From an uncultured Aquimarina sp. (GTDB lineage Bacteria > Bacteroidota > Bacteroidia > Flavobacteriales > Flavobacteriaceae): a stretch of DNA of 64,000 nucleotides. The notes beneath the pieces were generated by a model. The model was not told where the DNA came from and did no database searches. It worked only from the letters and a program-made list of their open reading frames with translations. Where the stretch lies: contig CANNBP010000005.1 in NCBI GenBank assembly GCA_947502885.1, positions 186,001-250,000 of the forward strand, in the 5' to 3' direction. This document shows positions 54,998 through 63,819 of the stretch, piece by piece (positions within the stretch are counted from its first letter, which is position 1; each line of letters starts with the position of its first letter). Both the position numbers and the translations under genes were made by a program.

Positions 54998-57923
54998 AAT
55001 ATGGAGCAACATGCTTGAAAAAGAAAGAACATACTTAGAAGCTAATAAATCTATGATTCTAGACGATTGTGATAGATTTTGGATGATTACATCTGGTGAG
55101 GTGGACATTTTTTATACAAATATTGGAATAGATGGTGAGTATAAAAGCTCATTAAAGTATTTATATCGAGTAAAACAAGAGGAATTCATTTTTAGTTTAT
55201 TAACCCAACCTTTAACTTCTGGAATCAAACTTGTCGCTATTAGTTCTGGAGCTTCTCTAATGGCTATTAACAAAAATAATCTTTTCGATATTAATCGTAA
55301 CTTTCTAATACAATCTATTAACAAATGGGCTTTAAAAACTATAGATCAATTATACCCAAAAAACTCTCCAAAAGTCTACAAAGCTCTAGATATAATTGAC
55401 GATGTTGTGTTAAAGGAAAATGAAATTGCGTATCCATCAAAAGGAATTGTATGGTGCCAAACTATAGATGGAGAAGTTGCTAAATACAATGGAACAATTT
55501 CGAAGAGTTCTGCCTCTAATCCTAATTATCTTTTTCCTGTCTATAGTTCATTTTGGATACAATCATTAAAAAAAGATACAAAAATCAGAATTTTAAACAC
55601 TCATGAGGTTTCAAAAGATGAAATCTCATTTATGCTCTCAATGAATGATCTACAAAATCATCTCTATAAAAAACTTGTTGCCAACACTGAGACTGAAAAC
55701 GAGATTATCAGAGCTAGAATTGCAGACAAAGCGATTTTAGAAGAAAAAAGGCTTACAACAGCATTATATAAGTTAAAATCTATTATTGTTAGTGACAACT
55801 CCAAAAAGGAAAGCACTTTTTCTTTAGATACCACTTCAAACATTGATTCTAACCTTTACATCGCTTGTCAATTTATAGGTGATGCCATTGGTTTTAAATT
55901 TGAAACCCCAAAGTTTTCAAAAACTGAGGAAATCAAAACAAACAATCATTTGCATGCCATTGCTCAAGCCTCCAATGTCCGAGTAAGAAAAGTAATCTTA
56001 AGGGATACATGGTGGAGAGAAGAAAATGGACATTTATTAGCTTTTTCTAAAGAAAACATTCCTATTGCACTTATCCAGAAAGATGCTACAACATATCTCT
56101 TAAAAAATTCACAAACAGGAGAAGAAAAAATAGTAACCAATGAAATTGCACTTACTCTAAAGCCAATTGGTTATATGTTTTTTTATGGTTTTACAGATAC
56201 AATGACTTCAGTAAAAAAAAGTTGGGACTTTGCTGTTCAAGGCATAAAAAAAGATGCCAAAAGCCTAATTATTGCAGCACTATTAGGAAGTCTTATTGGT
56301 CTACTTGTTCCGATACTATCAGGTGTGCTTTTTGATGATGTAATCCCAACTGCAGACCGATCATTATTAATCGAAGTTTTTATAATCATGTTATTGATAG
56401 GAATTGTAACCGCAAGTCTACAATTGGTACAAGGAATACTACAAATGCGCATCGAAACTAAATCCAGTATCAATTTACAAGCAGGAGTTATAGATCATCT
56501 CTTAAGGTTACCCGTATCATTTTACAAGAAATATACAGCTGGAGATCTAACCAATAGAGCATTAAGTATAAATAGCATTAAACAAATATTATCCAATACT
56601 GTTATTACAGCAGTGTTGAGTGGAGCATTCTCATTTGTTAATTTAGCATTACTTTTTTATTATCAATCTAGTCTTGCCTGGATAGGGATTAGTCTTGCTA
56701 TCATTGCTGTAATTTTTGTTTCAGTAATAGGATGGATTAAACTAAAATATGATAGACAAATTTCTGGCAAACAGGGAGAATTACAAGGTTTCTTATTTGA
56801 GTTTTTATCAGGGATCACAAAAATTAGAATAACCGGTGCAGAAAGAAGAATATTCACACTATGGGCAGACAAATTTTCAAAGTTGAAACGATTAGGTTTT
56901 AAATCAGGGAGTTTTCAAAATTTTGTAGAAACTTTTAATAGTTCTTACCCATTACTTACCAATATTTTCTTCTTTTCATTTATATATTACACCATCACAT
57001 CAACAAGTACAGGAACAAAAATGTTATCGATAGGAGCATTTATGGCATTCATTAGCGCTTTTAATCAGTTCTTAAATGACTGTTTAAAAATGAGCATGGC
57101 TCTAATTTCTTCTTTGAATATAATAACGCTGTATGAAAGAGTCAAACCTATTCTAGAAGAAATTCCAGAGTCATCAAAAGGAAGTACCGACCCAGGAGAA
57201 TTAACTGGAGCAATAGAAATAAACGGACTATCATTTAGATATCATAAAGAGCAAACTTTAGTATTAAAAGATATATCATTTCAGATCAAACCAGGACAAA
57301 TGGTTGCTTTTGTAGGATCTTCTGGTTCTGGAAAATCTACTCTCATGCGATTATTGCTTGGATTTGAAGAACCCGAAACTGGGTCAATATATTACGACGG
57401 CAAGGCATATGACTCCATGAATAAAGATTTGGTACGCCGCCAAATTGGAGTGGTATTACAAAATGGCGCTTTAATGTCAGGAAGTATATTCAAGAACATT
57501 GTTGGAAATTCTGAATTAACTCTTGAGGATGCTTGGGAAGCAGCACGTATGGCAGGAATGGAAGATGATATTAAACAAATGCCAATGGAAATGCATACAG
57601 TTATTAGTGAAGGTGCAGGAACATTTTCTGGTGGACAAAGACAACGATTAATGATTGCTAGAGCAATTGCACACAAACCCAGGTTATTGTATATGGATGA
57701 AGCTACAAGTGCATTAGATAATCGAACACAGAATATCGTTTCAGAAAGTTTAGACAGACTACAAGCTACACGAATTGTTATTGCACATCGATTAAGCACA
57801 GTTATCAATGCTGACAAAATTTATGTTATGAACAATGGAAAGATCGCAGAATCTGGAACTTATACAGAATTAATGGAGCGAAATGGTATTTTTTATAATC
57901 TCGCTAAACGACAAATTGCTTAA
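54987..57923 (+). CDS. NHLM ABC transporter subunit with cNMP-domain-like N-terminus
   Basis: A 978-aa protein; ATG at 54987 (an alternative at 55011). The first about 250 residues replace the peptidase of the partner and begin with a beta-roll-like segment (FWMITSGEVDIFYTN ... YRVKQEEFIFSLLTQP) resembling a degenerate CNB fold. Membrane helices start near 415 (KSLIIAALLGSLIGLLVPIL). The C-terminal nucleotide-binding domain has FVGSSGSGKST, TFSGGQRQRLMIARAI, LLYMDEATSALD and AHRLST, so it is ATP-active. It heterodimerises with the C39 subunit in NHLM systems. It overlaps the upstream gene by 11 nt and precedes the zincin by 2 nt. Confidence 0.9.
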   Translation: MQSKIWSNMLEKERTYLEANKSMILDDCDRFWMITSGEVDIFYTNIGIDGEYKSSLKYLYRVKQEEFIFSLLTQPLTSGIKLVAISSGASLMAINKNNLFDINRNFLIQSINKWALKTIDQLYPKNSPKVYKALDIIDDVVLKENEIAYPSKGIVWCQTIDGEVAKYNGTISKSSASNPNYLFPVYSSFWIQSLKKDTKIRILNTHEVSKDEISFMLSMNDLQNHLYKKLVANTETENEIIRARIADKAILEEKRLTTALYKLKSIIVSDNSKKESTFSLDTTSNIDSNLYIACQFIGDAIGFKFETPKFSKTEEIKTNNHLHAIAQASNVRVRKVILRDTWWREENGHLLAFSKENIPIALIQKDATTYLLKNSQTGEEKIVTNEIALTLKPIGYMFFYGFTDTMTSVKKSWDFAVQGIKKDAKSLIIAALLGSLIGLLVPILSGVLFDDVIPTADRSLLIEVFIIMLLIGIVTASLQLVQGILQMRIETKSSINLQAGVIDHLLRLPVSFYKKYTAGDLTNRALSINSIKQILSNTVITAVLSGAFSFVNLALLFYYQSSLAWIGISLAIIAVIFVSVIGWIKLKYDRQISGKQGELQGFLFEFLSGITKIRITGAERRIFTLWADKFSKLKRLGFKSGSFQNFVETFNSSYPLLTNIFFFSFIYYTITSTSTGTKMLSIGAFMAFISAFNQFLNDCLKMSMALISSLNIITLYERVKPILEEIPESSKGSTDPGELTGAIEINGLSFRYHKEQTLVLKDISFQIKPGQMVAFVGSSGSGKSTLMRLLLGFEEPETGSIYYDGKAYDSMNKDLVRRQIGVVLQNGALMSGSIFKNIVGNSELTLEDAWEAARMAGMEDDIKQMPMEMHTVISEGAGTFSGGQRQRLMIARAIAHKPRLLYMDEATSALDNRTQNIVSESLDRLQATRIVIAHRLSTVINADKIYVMNNGKIAESGTYTELMERNGIFYNLAKRQIA

Positions 57924-57925
57924 TA

Positions 57926-59092
57926 ATGATGATTTCAGAAAATAGAAGGTCTGTATTACTTAAAATGCATACAGATGATACTTTAGTAATTAAAGAATTA
58001 CTTAGTTATACCAAAAATAAGTTCATTGCCGAAATTGCTTCACCTTATGATTTCAATTTGCAACATCCATCTATTAAAATATGGAACTCTTATGTAGAAG
58101 AAGCATCCCACAACGGTGTTTTTGAAACTTTAAAATCACGACTAATCCAATTTCAGTTTCCTATAGAAAAAGATATAAGCTTATCTCAGGAATATAAAAA
58201 TGCCACACTTAAAGGAGTATCTACAAAAAACATGAAATCTGCAACTGGCATAGTCCTTAACAAACCTCAATCCCTACAGTTAAAGATACATTCTAGTTTT
58301 GCAGGAGATATACCTGTTTTAATTGTTCCTAATCCAGAGGATTTTAATACCATAATAAGAGCACTATCTTATAAAAACGAGCCTATTGATATTCCCAATT
58401 CTATGGGAGCTGCTATAATCAATGGAATCAATAATTGGGATCGAATTCATAATTTAAAAAAACAATGGAAAGCATCACACCCTTTCGAAAACTGGAGTGC
58501 TATCTTTAAAGAACATATCCAACCTTATCCTCAATTATACAAAGACAGGCTTATTGTATTAAGTACAAAACCCTATAGCAATGTACTTGCCGATAGTCTA
58601 AATATAACTCAGAATAATTGGTTACAATATTCGTTAAAAATCAGATTAGAACATGAGTGTACTCACTTATTCACATTAAAGTATTATGGTACTATGACAA
58701 ATAATATACACGATGAATTACTTGCCGATTATATGGGCATTCACAAAATATTAGGGAGATTTGATCAGTATTGGTTTTTAAAATTTATTGGCCTAGAAAA
58801 CTTTCCTGAATATCGAAAGGGAGCACGTCTTGAAAACTATTTGGGAAACCCTACACTCTCAAAAGAAGCATTCAATATCTTAAAAGTCATAATCAATAAA
58901 GCAGTAAAAAATGTAAAACGATTTGATAATTGCTTAGGTGATTCAAGACATACCAATGATCTAAAATACCGTCTTATTACATTATCTTCTTTTGACCTCA
59001 TAACCATAGCCTCTCCAGGAGGAGCAGTATTGTTATTATCCCATTATCAAAAACTCAAACCATTATCAAGTATTCCTTACTGTTCTGTATAA
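57926..59092 (+). CDS. putative zinc metalloprotease in the NHLM operon
   Basis: A 388-aa protein of a family I do not recognise. A HExxH motif is present as H243-E-C-T-H247 (RLEHECTHLFTLKYYG), followed 16 residues later by D263-E264-LLA-D268 (IHDELLADYMGIH), which gives a third ligand of the ExxxD type as in gluzincins. There is no signal peptide, so it is probably cytoplasmic. The C-terminus is moderately hydrophobic (LITIASPGGAVLLLS). It starts 2 nt after the second ABC subunit and ends just before the first precursor's promoter. It could trim leaders or cores, or degrade intracellular product. Catalytic status is inferred from the motif only. Confidence 0.65.
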   Translation: MMISENRRSVLLKMHTDDTLVIKELLSYTKNKFIAEIASPYDFNLQHPSIKIWNSYVEEASHNGVFETLKSRLIQFQFPIEKDISLSQEYKNATLKGVSTKNMKSATGIVLNKPQSLQLKIHSSFAGDIPVLIVPNPEDFNTIIRALSYKNEPIDIPNSMGAAIINGINNWDRIHNLKKQWKASHPFENWSAIFKEHIQPYPQLYKDRLIVLSTKPYSNVLADSLNITQNNWLQYSLKIRLEHECTHLFTLKYYGTMTNNIHDELLADYMGIHKILGRFDQYWFLKFIGLENFPEYRKGARLENYLGNPTLSKEAFNILKVIINKAVKNVKRFDNCLGDSRHTNDLKYRLITLSSFDLITIASPGGAVLLLSHYQKLKPLSSIPYCSV

Positions 59093-59140
59093 ATCACGTT
59101 TGACCTATATAAACTTTTTGGTTGTTATTTAAAATAAAGA

Positions 59141-59190
59141 TTTTGTCAGCTCTTATGGCGTTTTTGTCAGTTGCTCAAAAAATATCTTTA
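59141..59190 (+). promoter_or_regulatory. precursor promoter with TTGTCAG direct repeats
   Basis: TTGTCAG occurs at 59143 and again at 59164, exactly 21 nt apart; 19 nt after the second copy lies TATCTTTA (59183-59190), a near-consensus -7 box. The second TTG can be the -33 box. The region between the zincin stop and the ATG at 59229 holds nothing else. Confidence 0.6.
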
Positions 59191-59228
59191 CGCTAAAATA
59201 AAAAAAGCAAACCTAAATCTTTTCAATT

Positions 59229-59555
59229 ATGAAATTGACTGAAGAACAAAAACTATTGCAAAAACTTATCAGTAAAGCCTGGGAAAACGAAACTTTTAAA
59301 ACAGAATTAATAGCAAATCCAATAGAGATTATTGAGAACTTCTTAGCAAAAAGTCTAAATCTTCCTAAGGGTAAAACTATAGTGGTCTATGATCAAACCG
59401 ACATATCTACTATACATATAAATATCCCTGCAAAACCAAATATGGATGATCTAGAATTAAACGAAGAACAATTAAAAACAATTGCTGGTGGTAATCAAGA
59501 CAAAATTCCACCTGTTATCATTGGTGCAGCTGCTACACTAAATGGTCTTATTTGA
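59229..59555 (+). CDS. NHLP-leader RiPP precursor 1 (hydrophobic core)
   Basis: A 108-aa precursor. Residues about 1-75 are a nitrile-hydratase-alpha-like leader: LISKAWENETFKTELIANPIEIIENF ... IVVYDQTDISTIHINIPAKP, then DLELNEEQLKTIAGG. The C39 cleavage site is the Gly-Gly near residue 88. The predicted core NQDKIPPVIIGAAATLNGLI has no Cys and no Trp and differs from all later precursors. It is followed after 46 nt by the cyclase gene. Confidence 0.9.
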   Translation: MKLTEEQKLLQKLISKAWENETFKTELIANPIEIIENFLAKSLNLPKGKTIVVYDQTDISTIHINIPAKPNMDDLELNEEQLKTIAGGNQDKIPPVIIGAAATLNGLI

Positions 59556-59601
59556 TCTCAAAAAACACAACTTATATCAATTGATTCGAGAGAAATAAAA
59601 A

Positions 59602-61656
59602 ATGAAAACATTGTTACTCCGAATATCTATATCGAATAATAGCATAACCATAGGGAAGCATCTAAAAAATAATTGGTTGCTTCCTTTTTTTATTTTGAAT
59701 TCGGTACTATGCACAAGCCAAAGAGGTGTAAGTACCAAAGGCATGGTCAATATGGTTAAGTATACTGCGAATGTAAAGCAAGTATCTCCTGTAAAAAACA
59801 CATCTCATAAAAAACATTTCATAGCAGACAGTTTAATAAACAACAGTAAAGTTTTTATTAAAAAAGGAGATTTTCAAAAAGCATTACAAACCATTGATCA
59901 AAGTTTAAAATTATACAAAGAACTGAACAACCACCATGGAATTGGTAATTGTTTAAATACTATTGGCTCTATTTATTATTATCAGGGAGATTACCCTAAG
60001 GCTCTTTCTTTATACGAGCAAAGTATAGACTTTTACCAAAAAGCTCTTTATAAAAAAGGGGTGTCTTCTACATTAAATAATATTGGAGCTATATACTATT
60101 ATCTAGGAAACTACCCAAAGGCATTAGATCACTATAAAAAAGCAGTAAAACTACAAGAAGAGCTTCGGGATCAAAAATTAGCAGCCTCAATAACACAAAA
60201 TATTGGAGGAATTTATTTGGAATTAAATGATTACCCTAACGCAATGCGGCACTTTCAAAAAGCTATGAAAGTATATAAAGATACCTCTAATAAAAATGCT
60301 ATTTCACAAATATTAAATGGTATCGGTGAAATTTATATGAAAAAAGGTGATTACCAGAATTCATTAATTAACCTAAAGAGCTCTTTACAACTTGCTGAAG
60401 AAATTAAGAATAAGCAAAAAATAATTGAATCCCTTTTTAATCTAGGTACAGCATATAGTTTTCAAAACAAATATAATACCTCTTTGGCCTATTACAACCG
60501 CTGCTTACTACTCTCTCAAGAAATTAAAAGCATGCTATATAACAGTCTTTCATTAATAGCTATTGGTTCTATTAAATATGAGCTTAGTGATCATACATCG
60601 GCAATTAACTATTGTAAAAAGGGATTAAAAATTGCTCGTGAACTAAGTGCAATTTCGGTACAAAGAGACGCTTGTAACTGCTTATACAAGGTCTATAAGT
60701 CTATAGATAAAAAAGAAAAAGCTCTGGTATATCATGAACAAATGAATCTATTTGATGATAGTCTACAGGTTAAACAAACCTCTGATAAAATACTAAACAT
60801 GGTATTTGAGAAGCAAGTATTAATAGATAGTATTGCCAATGTAGAAAAAAGACGTATTCTAGAATTTGAACATCAAGAAGTTCTTCAAAAAAAAGAAAAA
60901 CAACGAAACATTGTTTTGGGCATCGGTCTTGTAATGCTAATAATTGCCTTAGCTATATGGGGTCAATTGAGATATGTTAGAAAATCAAAAGCCCTACTAC
61001 AAATAGAAAAAGATAGGTCAGAGCACTTATTACTTAATATTCTTCCAGAAGAAATTGCTCAGGAACTAAAACAAAAAGGTTATGTTGATGCACAAGATTT
61101 TGATACTGCCTCTATCCTATTTACAGATTTTAAGTCATTTACAGAAACAGCGGCTCAACTAAGCCCTCATGAATTGGTTGAAGAAATCAACACATGCTTT
61201 AAAGCCTTTGACACCATAATAGAAAAGTCTGGTATAGAAAAAATAAAAACCATAGGAGATGCCTATATGGCCGCTGGAGGATTGCCTAAACCCAGTATTA
61301 ACTCTGTAAAAAAAACCATTCTAGCGGGCATTGAAATGCAAGAATTTATTGCCAAAAGAAAGTTAGAAAACGAAAATCAAAAAAAACCTGCTTTTGAGAT
61401 GCGTGTGGGTATTCATGTAGGGCCAATCGTTGCTGGTATCGTTGGTGTAAAAAAGTTTCAGTACGACATTTGGGGAGATACTGTAAATACTGCAAGTAGA
61501 ATGGAAAGTAATGGTGTTATTGGTAAAGTTAACATTAGCCAAGATGTATACCATATTGTCAAAAATGAAAGTACCTTATCTTTTGAATATCGCGGAAAAA
61601 TTGATGTTAAGGGTAAAGGAGATATAGAAATGTATTTTGTTACTAAATCCAACTAA
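59602..61656 (+). CDS. TPR sensor with class III nucleotide cyclase domain
   Basis: A 684-aa protein. A hydrophobic N-terminal segment (WLLPFFILNSVLC) is followed by about seven TPRs between residues 70 and 370 (NCLNTIGSIYYYQGDYPKALSLYEQS; STLNNIGAIYYYLGNYPKALDHYKKA). A coiled coil, one membrane helix near 436-456 (VLGIGLVMLIIALAIWGQL) and the linker LLLNILPEEIAQELKQKG lead to the catalytic domain. Metal ligands are Asp509 (LFTDFKSF) and Asp553 (TIGDAYMAAGG). The Lys before TIGD, the Asp in YDIWGDTVNTASRM and the Asn/Arg of NTASR match adenylate cyclases. It should make cAMP, less likely cGMP. Its place between two precursor genes ties it to the RiPP locus. Confidence 0.88.
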   Translation: MKTLLLRISISNNSITIGKHLKNNWLLPFFILNSVLCTSQRGVSTKGMVNMVKYTANVKQVSPVKNTSHKKHFIADSLINNSKVFIKKGDFQKALQTIDQSLKLYKELNNHHGIGNCLNTIGSIYYYQGDYPKALSLYEQSIDFYQKALYKKGVSSTLNNIGAIYYYLGNYPKALDHYKKAVKLQEELRDQKLAASITQNIGGIYLELNDYPNAMRHFQKAMKVYKDTSNKNAISQILNGIGEIYMKKGDYQNSLINLKSSLQLAEEIKNKQKIIESLFNLGTAYSFQNKYNTSLAYYNRCLLLSQEIKSMLYNSLSLIAIGSIKYELSDHTSAINYCKKGLKIARELSAISVQRDACNCLYKVYKSIDKKEKALVYHEQMNLFDDSLQVKQTSDKILNMVFEKQVLIDSIANVEKRRILEFEHQEVLQKKEKQRNIVLGIGLVMLIIALAIWGQLRYVRKSKALLQIEKDRSEHLLLNILPEEIAQELKQKGYVDAQDFDTASILFTDFKSFTETAAQLSPHELVEEINTCFKAFDTIIEKSGIEKIKTIGDAYMAAGGLPKPSINSVKKTILAGIEMQEFIAKRKLENENQKKPAFEMRVGIHVGPIVAGIVGVKKFQYDIWGDTVNTASRMESNGVIGKVNISQDVYHIVKNESTLSFEYRGKIDVKGKGDIEMYFVTKSN

Positions 61657-61700
61657 TCTAATTACAAAACAACCTCCTCAACTATCTCTTTACATAAAAT

Positions 61701-61750
61701 TTTTGTCAGTCTTTTTGGCATTTTTATCCACACTTCTCAAAATATCTTTA
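61701..61750 (+). promoter_or_regulatory. promoter of the precursor array
   Basis: TTGTCAG at 61703, a weak second half TTATCCA at 61724 (21 nt later) and TATCTTTA at 61743-61750. The order and spacing match the promoter before 59229, and the surrounding 60 nt are similar, so it may be a duplicated promoter. Confidence 0.55.
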
Positions 61751-61783
61751 CACTATAATTAATCCTTAAAAAAAAAGAAAATC

Positions 61784-62110
61784 ATGGATTTTAAACAAGC
61801 ACAAGAAAATTCGAAAAAAAACTTAAACACTATCATTAACAAATGTTGGGAAGATGCAACTTTTAAACAAGAGTTAATCGCTAACCCTACAAAAGCTATT
61901 GAAAAACTATCAGGTCAACCTCTAGATTTGAAAGGTAAAAAAATCGTAGTAACAGATCAAACCAACCCTGATACTATTCATATTAATATCCCTGCGAACC
62001 CAAATGATTTAGAACTTACCGAAGAACAATTAGAACTTATTGCAGGTGGTGGTAGAGATGGTGAAGAAGGTTTTGTTATCACATGGTCTTTTATTTGTGT
62101 TTACTGGTAA
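61784..62110 (+). CDS. NHLP-leader RiPP precursor 2
   Basis: A 108-aa precursor. The leader contains NKCWEDATFKQELIANPTKAIEKL and TDQTNPDTIHINIPANPNDLELTEEQLELIAGGG. The core after the glycines is RDGEEGF followed by VITWSFICVYW, with one Cys and two Trp. It heads an array of four same-strand precursors. Confidence 0.9.
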   Translation: MDFKQAQENSKKNLNTIINKCWEDATFKQELIANPTKAIEKLSGQPLDLKGKKIVVTDQTNPDTIHINIPANPNDLELTEEQLELIAGGGRDGEEGFVITWSFICVYW

Positions 62111-62166
62111 AACTACTCCCAACTCAGAAAACAAACCACATATCTTAAACTAATTTATACAGAATC

Positions 62167-62493
62167 ATGGATTATAAACAAGCACAAGAAAATTCGAAAA
62201 AAAACTTAAACACCATCATCAATAAATGCTGGGAAGATGAAACTTTTAAGCAAGAGTTAATTGACAATCCTGCACAGGCTATCGAAAAGCTTTTGAAAAA
62301 GCCTTTTAACCCTAAAGGTAAAAAAGTAGTAATAACAGATCAAACTAATCCCGCTATTATCCATATTAATATTCCTGTTAATCCAAATGATATGGAACTT
62401 TCAGAAGCTCAATTAGAAGCTATTGCTGGAGGTGGTAGAGACGGTGAAGATGGGTATAGTTATGAACTCTTATGGAGTCTTATCTGTGGATAA
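62167..62493 (+). CDS. NHLP-leader RiPP precursor 3
   Basis: 108 aa. The leader is close to precursor 2 (MDYKQAQENSKKNLNTIINK) but with LLKKPFNPKGKKVVITDQ. The site is AIAGGG; the core RDGEDGYSYELLWSLICG has one Cys and one Trp and lacks the final aromatic tail, ending ICG. It follows the previous gene by 56 nt with no separate promoter seen. Confidence 0.88.
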   Translation: MDYKQAQENSKKNLNTIINKCWEDETFKQELIDNPAQAIEKLLKKPFNPKGKKVVITDQTNPAIIHINIPVNPNDMELSEAQLEAIAGGGRDGEDGYSYELLWSLICG

Positions 62494-62587
62494 GTCATAA
62501 TGGTTTCATACTTACTGCATATTAATTAATCATATCGAGTGGGAAAAACAAACAATCATATAATTTAAATAAGCAAAATCTTAAACT

Positions 62588-62841
62588 ATGGATTTCAAAC
62601 AAGCAAAAGAAAACTCTGAAAAAAATTACAATACACTTATTAATAAATGTTGGGAAGATGAAGCTTTCAAACAAGAATTAATTGATAACCCGGTTCAAGC
62701 TATAGAAAAGCTATCAGGAAAACCATTCGATACAAAAGGAAAAAAAATCCTAGTAACCGATCAAACTAACTCTGATACTATTCATATCAATATTCCTGTT
62801 AACCCTAATGATCTTGAGCTTACAGAAGAGCAATTAGAAGC
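62588..62841 (+). repeat. direct repeat, first copy (254 nt, leader of precursor 4)
   Basis: No differences by eye from 62972-63225. The copies part exactly at the Gly-Gly cleavage-site codons. Confidence 0.9.
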
Positions 62842-62914
62842 TATTGCTGGTGGAGGAGTTAATGGTGAAGATGGTTTTAACCTGTTTGACTCAGCTATTT
62901 GTGTTTACTGGTAA
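62588..62914 (+). CDS. NHLP-leader RiPP precursor 4
   Basis: 108 aa. The first 254 nt are identical to precursor 5 at 62972. The core after AIAGGG is VNGEDGFNLFDSAICVYW, where the usual Arg-Asp is Val-Asn and the inner Trp is missing. The 3' end and its untranslated flank resemble precursor 2, which suggests recombination between leader and core segments. Confidence 0.88.
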   Translation: MDFKQAKENSEKNYNTLINKCWEDEAFKQELIDNPVQAIEKLSGKPFDTKGKKILVTDQTNSDTIHINIPVNPNDLELTEEQLEAIAGGGVNGEDGFNLFDSAICVYW

Positions 62915-62971
62915 AGCTACGCTCAATATAGAAAACAAAACATACATTTTAAATTAAATTTATAAATAATC

Positions 62972-63225
62972 ATGGATTTCAAACAAGCAAAAGAAAACTC
63001 TGAAAAAAATTACAATACACTTATTAATAAATGTTGGGAAGATGAAGCTTTCAAACAAGAATTAATTGATAACCCGGTTCAAGCTATAGAAAAGCTATCA
63101 GGAAAACCATTCGATACAAAAGGAAAAAAAATCCTAGTAACCGATCAAACTAACTCTGATACTATTCATATCAATATTCCTGTTAACCCTAATGATCTTG
63201 AGCTTACAGAAGAGCAATTAGAAGC
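62972..63225 (+). repeat. direct repeat, second copy (254 nt, leader of precursor 5)
   Basis: Identical to 62588-62841, including synonymous positions, while the following core codons differ. This implies recent duplication or gene conversion limited to the leader. Confidence 0.9.
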
Positions 63226-63298
63226 CGTTGCAGGTGGTGGTAGAGATGGTATGGTAGGTGTTGAAATTACTTGGTCTCTTATTTGCGTTTTATGGTAA
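62972..63298 (+). CDS. NHLP-leader RiPP precursor 5
   Basis: 108 aa. The leader is identical to precursor 4 through residue 85, down to synonymous bases. The core after AVAGGG is RDGMVGVEITWSLICVLW, with one Cys and two Trp. A nested hairpin and T-tract follow at 63315-63394, ending the long-leader array. Confidence 0.88.
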   Translation: MDFKQAKENSEKNYNTLINKCWEDEAFKQELIDNPVQAIEKLSGKPFDTKGKKILVTDQTNSDTIHINIPVNPNDLELTEEQLEAVAGGGRDGMVGVEITWSLICVLW

Positions 63299-63314
63299 TC
63301 TTGTAACCAAATAT

Positions 63315-63394
63315 AACTATTGTGTTTCATAAACAAGACCATGATTTTAAATTGGTCTTGTTTAGATAAGCTATTTCGAAACACAATAGTTTTT
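63315..63394 (+). terminator. nested double hairpin after the precursor array
   Basis: An outer 14-bp stem (63315-63328 with 63378-63391) encloses an inner 11-bp stem (AAACAAGACCA, 63331-63341, with 63353-63363). It is followed by a short T run. It probably terminates the array transcript and would shield its 3' end. Confidence 0.65.
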
Positions 63395-63571
63395 AACCAA
63401 TTCTTAGAAAATAAATTATAACAAAACCATTAAAAGAATATTCAAACTAACCTTTCTAGCATACATTTTCTTAACAGAGAAACTGAGTTTACAGAAGCTA
63501 TGTTATAAATTATTGCAAGAAGGATATTGGTTGTTAATGTAGTTTATTTTCTATAATATGATAATTACACT

Positions 63572-63742
63572 ATGAGTTATAAACAACCCAAAGAAAAGAT
63601 TAAAAAAGACTTAAATACTCTAGACAAACCCACTCTTGATCCAATTGTATTAACAGATAAAGAGTTAAGAACTATTGCAGGCTGTGGTATTGATGGTAAA
63701 GAAGGTCATACTCCGTTTACTGTATTATGTTGTTTTCCTTAA
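63572..63742 (+). CDS. mini-precursor A (56 aa) with truncated leader
   Basis: A 56-aa frame that lacks the nitrile-hydratase-like domain. The first 20 residues are basic and start MSYKQPKE, like the MDYKQAQE start of long precursors. LDPIVLTDKELRTIAGCG then matches the DLELTEEQLEAIAGGG end of the long leaders, with Cys in place of the second Gly. The core IDGKEGHTPFTVLCCFP keeps the xDGxxG block and has a Cys-Cys pair. Confidence 0.7.
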   Translation: MSYKQPKEKIKKDLNTLDKPTLDPIVLTDKELRTIAGCGIDGKEGHTPFTVLCCFP

Positions 63743-63819
63743 TATGTACATGTACTGTCGTCTAAAGAAGTTCATGTAGAACTAAGAAAAACCATTGTAA
63801 ATAACTAAAATCGAAAAAT

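Noticed and set aside
61784..63298. Regular spacing of similar units considered as a CRISPR or phage repeat array
   Set aside because: The units are full protein-coding genes with conserved frames and start codons.
63166..63384. 72-aa frame antisense to precursor 5
   Set aside because: It is a shadow of the conserved precursor coding strand and ends in the nested hairpin.
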